From positions 43,974,508-44,038,507 of the forward strand of contig CM064426.1 of assembly GCA_032690845.1 (NCBI GenBank): 64,000 nucleotides of DNA, in the 5' to 3' direction. This document shows positions 57,230 through 64,000 of this stretch, piece after piece. Within the stretch, counting starts at the first letter, position 1; every line of letters starts with the position of its first letter. The DNA is from Eleusine coracana subsp. coracana. Taxonomy: Eukaryota > Streptophyta > Magnoliopsida > Poales > Poaceae. The notes beneath the pieces were generated by a model that was not told where the DNA came from, did no database searches, and worked only from the letters and a program-made list of their open reading frames with translations. Both the position numbers and the translations under genes were made by a program.

Positions 57230-58389
57230 CTGCCGGAATAAAGTTTTCAAGGGTGAGTCAAAACTTAATATTCCACTAAGAACACATGCTTAAAATAGCA
57301 TAAGGAATGATTGGTAAAAGAAAGACACGAGGTTCCCGATCCGTTTAACGACTGGTAACGACGAATTTCTGTGGTCGACGGAGTGAACCGCAGAAACGGG
57401 CAAAAACGCTTAGTTTCTGGACAACATTAAAATTTTTGTGCTTTACAACTCTTGTGGAGAATTTCATCATCTTTCCAACGCATACTCACACATCTCCATC
57501 CAGTAAATTCTCTGGGAGTTATGATCATCCAAAGACAGGGGACAGAAATGAGACAGTTTCTGACTTCCAGAAAAAGGCTACAGTTTTTGCAAAATTCGAC
57601 CCAGTTCCAGATTTTTCCAAGACAAACTTCCTAAACCAAACTTGTAGAGAAAAACCTCAGCTTTCCAACGAGTACTTATTTGCCTTCATTGAATTAACAT
57701 TGAGGAAGTTATGCTTGTTTTAGTGAGACTGACATTTCTGGCAGAATTGATTTCTTTATCGGTGACTTCAAATTTTTAGTTTAGATGCCATAAGGATTTA
57801 AATTAGCTCAAATCTGAGTCATTTCACATGTTTGCAATATTTGTGACCTTTTCACATGATTTAGTGAAGGTGAGTGCATATGGTATGCATGAATGCCAAA
57901 TGCCCAATATGACGATTTCCTACATCCTCACAAAAGGAAAACTTGATCGATTATATAACTCAATCCTTTCGGTGGCACACACACCTCTCACACATTTCTA
58001 AGCGAACTACACGTGGTTAGTGTACCTGCAAGAGATCCATTTCAGAAACAATACATCAAATTCAAAAAAAAACAAGCCAAAATAACAATGACAGTTTATG
58101 CCTAGGTATTCGCCCACCCGGAAGGCAGCCAATGTTTAAGCGTATTCGGTCCGCACATCAATCAAAGCCCAGGTCTTTTCCCACCCGGAAGACGTTCGGT
58201 TTTTACGGTGCAACCGATCTGCGCATAAAGACATACCTTCGTTGAAGAATCCGTAGTTGCAAGTAATTTAAACAAACATAACCCAGGGTTAGCTTTGCCA
58301 CATACAAGACTCTTATATGGGCACTACTAGTTCGTACCTCACCGTAAGGCGTAAAAACGGCTTGTTTACCTCATTTGTGTGTAGCTTAT
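57230..58389 (-). other. Tekay-B untranslated leader
   Basis: About 1.1 kb with no ORF of interest, AT-rich. Two closely similar phrases (TTCGCCCACCCGGAAGGCAG near 58110, TTTCCCACCCGGAAGACG near 58180) form a short direct repeat. A leader this long is unusual and could hold an intron. Confidence 0.5.
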
Positions 58390-58395
58390 CCTGAG

Positions 58396-58412
58396 ACAGC
58401 TCTGATACCTGC
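58396..58412 (-). promoter_or_regulatory. Tekay-B primer-binding site
   Basis: Minus-strand AGGTATCAGAGCTG, next to the 5' LTR. It is one base off the usual TGGTATCAGAGC complement of initiator tRNA-Met. Confidence 0.8.
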
Positions 58413-61400
58413 TGTGACAACCCTACTCTGAAAAGTAGAGTATGTCGCACAGGATCGTCTCGGGAGATGGTTAACGAAGTAACCATACACAGTATTCACA
58501 CATTCATCATTTACAAAGTTACATCACTTAGATGCATAACATTACAAGTTCAGGGATCAACTTCAAAAGAGTTCAAATCTGATACAATACATATGTCCTT
58601 AGTACATGTTACATAAATTAGCGGAAGCGATGAAACGACAAAACACGACGTTGCTTTCCTATAGGAACCATGCCAATCCTATGGCGATGGCTCACTCATC
58701 ACGGTTAGGAGAGCTAAGGACCCATTCAATGGTCCAATTCTGAGGCTCCTCACCTTCTTACACAACTTTGATACAACAATCACAATATGTGGCCTGAGGA
58801 CAACCTGAAAAAAACAACATCATCACAAAGCCTGAGTATCTAACATACTCCGCAAGACTTACCCGTCAAAAGGTTTACTAAAACCGACTCCTAGTATGCA
58901 GGGGGCTGACCGGGTTTATTTGATAATTGCATCAAAAGCTCCTATTAGTTCTATGCTACACTTTCATTTCCTTAGTCAAGATTTTACCTTGCTTATTGCA
59001 GAAAACAGCTACGGTGAACCTTGCTAGCTGCCAAGACATGAACATAAATAGAGAGCAATATATCATAGCAATATGTGTCCATAACATAAGTAAATTTCAG
59101 AAACATAGCCATAACTTTACTACTTAACATATCATTACCGCTGCTCGAACAAGAGGTACTCATAACCGTGAGGGACGGCAATTTGAATTGATTTACATCC
59201 TACAGGAAAAACCCAAATACATGACATATGCATCACTTAAGAACACGTATGGCCACCGTTCACAAGATTGCTATAAAGTCGATCCGGGCCATCGATCCCG
59301 AGTACACGTCCTCCCCGTGATACAGTACTTCGTATCCGAGGCTTAACCCATGCACTCTCCAGCGGTCCATAAACTCGTGCAACCACCGTGCTGTTCACAT
59401 CACCTCTGAATCAATGAGTATGGTCGTCCAACAATACGGCGCCCAAGTTACTAGGTTTACCAATTCCCATATTAAAGGTATGTACTAGGTACTATTCAAT
59501 ACTTGTTCGCGGAGTTGCAATGATAGATGCTCCATTTTATCAAGTTCATTAACCAAGTGAACCATAGTTGAATCTAGAACCTACCTTTGACTCCACCAGT
59601 TTAAGCATAGCATTGCTAACGGAAAGGCTTACTAACATAAACTACTTATAGGTCATTGTCGGAGTATGCAAGTGTGTTTCATCCAAGTCCTACACTTAAT
59701 TCACAATACAATAGTCCTAACTTATGATAAACAAAAAAGGACTCGAAAATTTGATGGGTTATCCACCGGGGCTTGCCTTGGGAGTGATCGTAGTTAGTGT
59801 CTCCACCAAAGTTCACTTCAGATCCTTGCTGATCCGGTGTGGTCTCGTCGGTCTTGATCCCTATATGAAATGGACATGCATCAATGCGAAGGAATACACA
59901 AGGTTTCATGGAGTTCCTTAACTAAAGATGAAATGGAGGGCATGACAATTCATGGCACTTCCTTAGCAAATAAAATTAATGAACTAATCATTTATTCATG
60001 AATGTGTGCACACCTAAGTATGACATGGTAGCCACTGAATTTGAAGGGGACAAACTTCTAATTACAAGAATGTAACTTTTAATCATCACAACTTAGGGTA
60101 TGTCTACTTTAACATGAGCATGGCAGAGGTGATGATTATATGACATCACATGCTGGTGATGATATGACAATTCAGTACTAGGGTCTAATTTCCAGAAAGT
60201 TCATTTTGAGCAACTTAGCTAAAGTGGCCATATGCAAAACTAACACTATACATACAATGGCAATTTAATTGCATAACTAGTTCTAGGTTCATATAGTTAA
60301 TTAGGAACCAAGATTATATAAATGGAGATAAGGATTTCTACTGTAAAGTTAATGTGAATTATTCTTCATGAATTTTTTAGAAATGAATTTATGCCTTCTT
60401 ATTTTAAGTGCACACATAAAGCAAGATTTATATGGAAAATTCTTACTTTAACTAACAATTGATTAAGTTCGACACCAAAAGCATGCTTAAGTTGCTTCAA
60501 ATTTTTCATGGAATTTTACATGAGTGTACAAGTGCATAAGGGACAGGAATACCAAATTTCATAACTAAATGCCTAGCCAATAATATACATAAATTCAATT
60601 ACTAAAATTGAAGATTTATGCAATAATACTAAAAATTTGCCTAACATGAAAATGTGCTTTTGCAGAAAGTTTAAGGATGCCATGAAACGACCATTGAGCA
60701 AGTTTCATGAATTTACCATTTATATTCATTTACTTATGAATTTATTAATCAAACTAGGGTTGTAACTTTAGGGAATTAAATAAATTAATTTACTGAGTAC
60801 CTTTGGACCTCAACTTGTTTTTCTGGTAGAGGAGGATTTTAGGAGTTGAACAAAATTGGTTTCATCATTTTTGGACTTTTATTTCTCGAGTTATTGAATT
60901 TTAAAGTTTAATTCAAAGTTCACTCTTATTTACAGAATTGCCATCGCGTTTAAATTCACCCAGGTGCGTGCGCACGCCCGCGTGGCGGCCGGCGACGGCG
61001 AGCTCTGCCCAGCGGCCGATCAGCGGCATGGACGGGGCTCGCGTGCTACTCAAATAGTCTCCATGCCACGGGGATCTCGAGGAGGGGGTCGGAGGGGAGA
61101 GGGTCTCACCGGAAGGCACCGACGACGACGTGCGGTGGCAGGGGCGGCTCCGGCGAGGTCCACGCGACGGTGCCGAGGGAGAGGCAGGCTAGGGTTCGGT
61201 CGGCGAGCTTCGCTACAGGTCGGGGAAGGTCGGCTTCGAGGAACTCATCGAGGGGGAAGGCCGGAGGGGGGTTCTCGTCGCCGGGGGGGGGGGGGGGGGG
61301 GAGGAGGATCCCGACGACGGCGGCTCGGGCTTCCCGAAATCCGGCGAGAACACTGCACGAGGGAGGGAGAGGATCAGAGGGGAGTGAAGTGGTGACCTTG

Positions 61401-62331
61401 CGCGTCGATTTGCGAAGAATGGAGGGAGGGGGAAGTTACCTAGGTGGAGCTGGACGCGGTAGCGGCCATGGCGGTGAAAACAGGGCAGTGCTCGGGTTTT
61501 GCCACGGAGAGAGAGGAAGGAAGAGTGCAGAGGCACTTGGTGCAGCGGAGAGGGTTCCTGGAAGTTGTGCGATGAGTGTTAGCCGAGAGAGAGAGAGCCG
61601 GGAGAGGCGCGTTGGGCAGTCCTCCCTTTTAACCCGGTCGGAGTGAGAGAGCGGTGAGAGCAGAGGGAGAGGGGGTGCGGGCGGAGGTGGCGCGCTGTTG
61701 GCCAGGGGTTGGTTCGCCGGCTGGAGCACTTCAATTTGGCCGGTGGTACAGGGGAGAAGGTGGCAGATTATGGCCAGCATGGGGAGCGGCAGTGATCGAT
61801 AGTGGCCACAGTGCACCCGGGTACAACCCGTGTCGGGTTGGGATTGGCCAGAGGAGAGGGAAGGGGGTTGACTCGGCTTGACTTTGAACATGACTCAGGT
61901 TTGGCCGAATTTCACCAAGTTCCCTTGCTCCAAATTTGACACAGATTTTTGTGCAAGCCCAGAAAAACATGTACTACAACTTTGCGTTTGGGTGCATCAG
62001 CTGAATGGGCTTAGATTAATTTTTAAAATTCAAAAAAATAAATACTCTTTTCTGGCTTTAGGGGAATTTTTAGGGGTATTAAATGGTTACCAAAAATTCT
62101 GGTAAAATTATCAAAATTCTCTTTTAATGTGGCCATTCAGAATATTCAAAAACATTGGGTACTTCCATGGGATTTTGTGATGTTTGAGAAGGGCCCTTAT
62201 TTGGATATTCTGGATTTAATTACTTAATTTTCTCTCTTTATTCTTTGGCACCTTGATTATTTATATTTTTAATTATCCCTTACTTAAAATTAGGTTTAGT
62301 TAAGTTCTATTTTGTGACATGGGATGTCACA
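58413..62331 (-). repeat. Tekay-B 5' LTR
   Basis: 3919 bp, the same ends as the 3' copy. The G run is 19 long at 61283-61301. Indels such as the loss of 6 bp near 58504 distinguish it from the 3' copy. Confidence 0.93.
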
Positions 62332-62336
62332 CCCAA

Positions 62337-62832
62337 GCCCAGAAGACAACCCAGCAACAAGAAGCAAGGTCCAGCTGGACTGGCGGCCCAGAAGGCCTTC
62401 GGCCCAGCAGACATCCGAAGGCCGTACGGCATGACGGGCCCCAGGCGCAGGCGCTATAGAATGACAGCCAGGGGCGTGTACCAGATGAAGATTGAAGTAC
62501 TAGAATACCCTTAGGTCAAGTAGTAAGATGTGTAATGTAAGGTCCAGGGCAAATCTGTAAACATGCCTAGAGGGTAGGTGAGCATAGATCTATAAATGCT
62601 CACCTGCACCTCTGAGCGAGACAGGACATGCCCCTGCCACCAGAACCTTCATGTACTATTCTGACCAGATAATACAAAGTTCGTTAGCCGAAGGGTGCCT
62701 GTATGAGCCCTTCGGCATAAGTGTCGTTGCTTGGTCTTGTTCACTCCTGTCGTAGCTTGTCCGAGGGGCCTTCGGCCAGTCCAGCCCTTAGCTAGCCCAC
62801 TACTTGTTTGTTCTAGACTCGTAACCACAACA
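62337..62832 (+). repeat. Tat-2 3' LTR, remainder
   Basis: GCCCAGAAG... to CCACAACA. It matches 35937-36448 and includes the TATA hairpin at 62577-62604. The CCCAA at 62332-62336 is the second target copy made by Tekay-B. Confidence 0.92.
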
Positions 62833-63279
62833 CACCTTCTTGAGGAAGTAATGTGGCTTGTCGGTCATGTCAATCTTCTCAAGTAGCTTTCGCAAGGTCT
62901 TGGAGAAGGTCTCGCCCTCTAGCACAAGAGAGCGGTACTTTTCGGCCGGTCGGACGGCTGAGTCGTCGTCTTCTGAGTCGCCATCTTCACCAACTTTAGG
63001 TTCCTCAGACTCTTCAGGGTCTTCTCCTCCTTGGGGTTCTTCAGGATCCTCTTCTTGCTCATATTCTTTAGGTTCTTCCTCTTCGGAATGTTTATGTTCT
63101 TCTTCCCCCATGGGCCCTTCCTCTGGTCCCTCTGGAAGTTCCTCATCAGTCAACGGGGCTTCCTCGCGTGCAGGCTAGGTTATCTCTTCACTTGCTTCCT
63201 TCCTTACACGCCTAGGGGCAAGGAGTCCACAGTGGCGTCCAGTCGTAGCCTTCCGAGCGGTCTGCTGGGTGTGGGCCAT
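62833..63279 (-). pseudogene. Tekay-A orf0, N-terminal part with a histone H3-like tail
   Basis: The ATG at 63277-63279 (minus strand) opens MAHTQQTARKATTGR. Compared with the histone H3 N-terminus, M, A, T3, Q5, T6, A7, R8, K9 and T11 are in register, and a Gly follows. K4 is Gln, S10 is Ala and APRR comes after a short insertion. A TAG near 63180 interrupts (probable CAG). An acidic stretch follows (EELPEGPEEGPMGEEE, EDPEEPQGGEDPEE), then SAVRPAEKYRSLV and a helix-like TLRKLLEKIDM. The ORF stops at the Tat-2 insertion. TTTTCAAAATTTAG just before the ATG looks like a splice acceptor. The function is unknown. Confidence 0.75.
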
Positions 63280-63449
63280 CTAAATTTTGAAAATAACAAG
63301 GGGTGAATAAGCAATGATCAAAAGAAATCTGAAAAGTGAGTAAGAAAGAAATAAAAAGAGCACCATGATTCAATATTCTCTTCCTTTTTTTAAAATAGTG
63401 TCCCTAATGCGTCCATGGCTAGCTAGGCTGACGTCCTGCAGTCGATATA
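63280..63449 (-). other. Tekay-A untranslated leader
   Basis: AT-rich stretch between PBS and orf0, no ORF. Its 3' end (minus strand) has a T-rich tract and AG directly before the orf0 ATG. Confidence 0.5.
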
Positions 63450-63462
63450 GCTCTGATACCAC
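63450..63462 (-). promoter_or_regulatory. Tekay-A primer-binding site
   Basis: Minus-strand TGGTATCAGAGC, 3 bp from the LTR end, matches the 3' end of plant initiator tRNA-Met, the commonest primer of plant LTR elements. Confidence 0.9.
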
Positions 63463-63465
63463 TTC

Positions 63466-64000
63466 TGTCACATCCATTTTAAGAAGCAAAACGGGTGCAG
63501 CCGTACGTGTGCCGAGGATCAAGTTACACACACATACGGTACATCATTAGTGGTAAACAGAATAAATATCCATATCCTTTCATTATTACATCGTATCTTT
63601 ATTACAAAAGGACCCGTAGGTCTAAAAGAAAAGTACATCCAAGCAATGGAAATAAACTAGCGTAGACGTCCCAAGACTTCACAGGCATCGACTGGTGGAC
63701 CATCGCCTAATACTCACCTCCGTCGTCTTCATAGTGGTTCCATTCCTCTCCTGTAGCTGAGCAGCGATGTGCGATATAGCAATACGTACCGTACTCCACA
63801 AGTGGGGGAAAAGATGACATGAGGCTAAGACAAGGAAGGATTTAAAGGGGTTTGTTGTGTGAGCTTTTAATTCCCTATGCAGCCTAATTACTAAGTGGGG
63901 TCATCCCATCCCTCAATCCACATGATACTAATCAATCCAAGTCCGAACCATCCCAACCAATCCCAAACCACATCCCAACTAATCTTGTGAGGAGTCCAGG
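63466..64000 (-). repeat. Tekay-A 5' LTR (partial, runs off the window)
   Basis: TGTCACATCC...; about 535 bp closely matching 27434-27970 of the 3' LTR with scattered substitutions. This proves that 27434 and 63466 belong to one element. Confidence 0.92.

Larger units (their letters stand above)
47713..62331 (-). mobile_element. Tekay-B: complete chromodomain Ty3/gypsy element
   Basis: 14.6 kb, flanked by the perfect target duplication CCCAA (47708-47712 and 62332-62336), with two 3919-bp LTRs. Order on the minus strand: 5' LTR (58413-62331), PBS, leader, orf0, gag, protease, RT, RNase H, integrase with chromodomain, polypurine tract, 3' LTR (47713-51631). Same clade as Tekay-A but a different family by LTR and orf0. 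It is the youngest layer of this nest by position. Confidence 0.93.
35903..62832 (+). mobile_element. Tat-2: Ty3/gypsy Tat-like element with an antisense gene (interrupted by Tekay-B)
   Basis: Own DNA is 35903-47712 plus 62337-62832, about 12.3 kb. LTRs begin TGTTGGGGGAATG (35903 and 47679) and end CCACAACA (36448 and 62832). The perfect target duplication CACCT flanks it (35898-35902 and 62833-62837). Order: LTR, PBS TGGCGCCGACC, gag, protease, RT, two RNase H regions, integrase (ends 42127), then 5.5 kb holding tandem repeats and an intron-containing gene on the opposite strand, then the 3' LTR. Tat-lineage elements such as maize Grande are known to carry antisense ORFs in this place. Confidence 0.92.
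27434..64000 (-). mobile_element. Tekay-A: chromodomain Ty3/gypsy element (interrupted by Tat-2)
   Basis: This is a minus-strand element whose own DNA is 27434-35902 plus 62833-64000 (running off the right edge). The order on the minus strand is: 5' LTR (from 63466), PBS TGGTATCAGAGC, orf0, gag, protease, RT, RNase H, integrase with chromodomain, polypurine tract, 3' LTR (27434-30595). The initiator-Met-type PBS, long LTRs and C-terminal chromodomain fit the Tekay/Del clade. An ORF before gag is known from rice RIRE3/RIRE8 of this clade (from memory). The target duplication cannot be tested because the right end is missing. Confidence 0.9.

Noticed and set aside
62833..63279. Histone H3 pseudogene
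   Set aside because: Only the first 13 or so residues and APRR resemble H3. The rest is acidic and the ORF sits between PBS and gag of a retroelement, so it is not a histone copy.
63440..63470. Possible tRNA or tRNA fragment from the TGGTATCAGAGC match
   Set aside because: Only the 12-bp primer-binding complement is present, next to an LTR. No cloverleaf.

Overview
The window reads as plant, probably grass (Poaceae), pericentromeric or other gene-poor heterochromatin. I found no host gene, rRNA, tRNA or CRISPR array. Almost every base can be assigned to one pile of nested LTR retrotransposons, both Ty1/copia (SIRE/Opie-like) and Ty3/gypsy (Tat-like and chromodomain-bearing Tekay/Del-like). 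The grass assignment rests on element types: long-LTR Tekay elements with an extra ORF before gag, Tat elements with an antisense gene, copia elements with repeated GGGGGAG tracts, and CCGG-rich quasi-palindromes. It is inference.

Layout, outermost first. (0) Copia-M is a minus-strand copia element that starts left of the window and ends right of it. Pieces of it lie at 18363-21469, 24192-24462 and 26810-27433. (1a) Copia-P, a plus-strand copia element (1-5118 and 18027-18362), sits in the 3' LTR of Copia-M. Its own 3' LTR was hit by a solo LTR (5119-7852 and 17318-18026), which was in turn hit by Tat-1, a plus-strand gypsy element (7853-17317). (1b) A non-autonomous minus-strand LTR element ('LARD', 21470-24191, target duplication CATTC) sits in the Copia-M polyprotein. 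It and flanking copia DNA were later duplicated in tandem (21869-24462 and 24463-27080) through a 5-bp ATCCG microhomology. (1c) Tekay-A, minus strand, begins at 27434 and runs off the right edge. Inside its upstream ORF sits Tat-2 (plus, 35903-62832, target duplication CACCT). Inside the 3' LTR of Tat-2 sits Tekay-B (minus, 47713-62331, target duplication CCCAA, both LTRs 3919 bp).

How the parts work. Each autonomous element once encoded Gag, protease, reverse transcriptase, RNase H and integrase for copy-and-paste transposition. Both Tekay elements end integrase in a chromodomain. Both also have an extra ORF ('orf0') between the primer-binding site and gag. The orf0 of Tekay-A begins with a peptide very like the histone H3 tail, with a Lys at the position equal to H3K9. 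Tat-2 carries, antisense to pol, a multi-exon gene with its own TATA box. All coding regions are broken. In Tat-2 the stops in the sense frame are almost all TAG at probable former CAG codons, the scar expected from deamination of CHG-methylated cytosine.

The observations most worth a second look are the H3-tail-like orf0, the promoter-driven intron-containing antisense gene, the TATA boxes sitting in the loops of perfect inverted repeats in three unrelated LTR families, the palindromic CCGGTC modules spread through both LTR and coding regions of Tat-1, and the microhomology-made tandem duplication.
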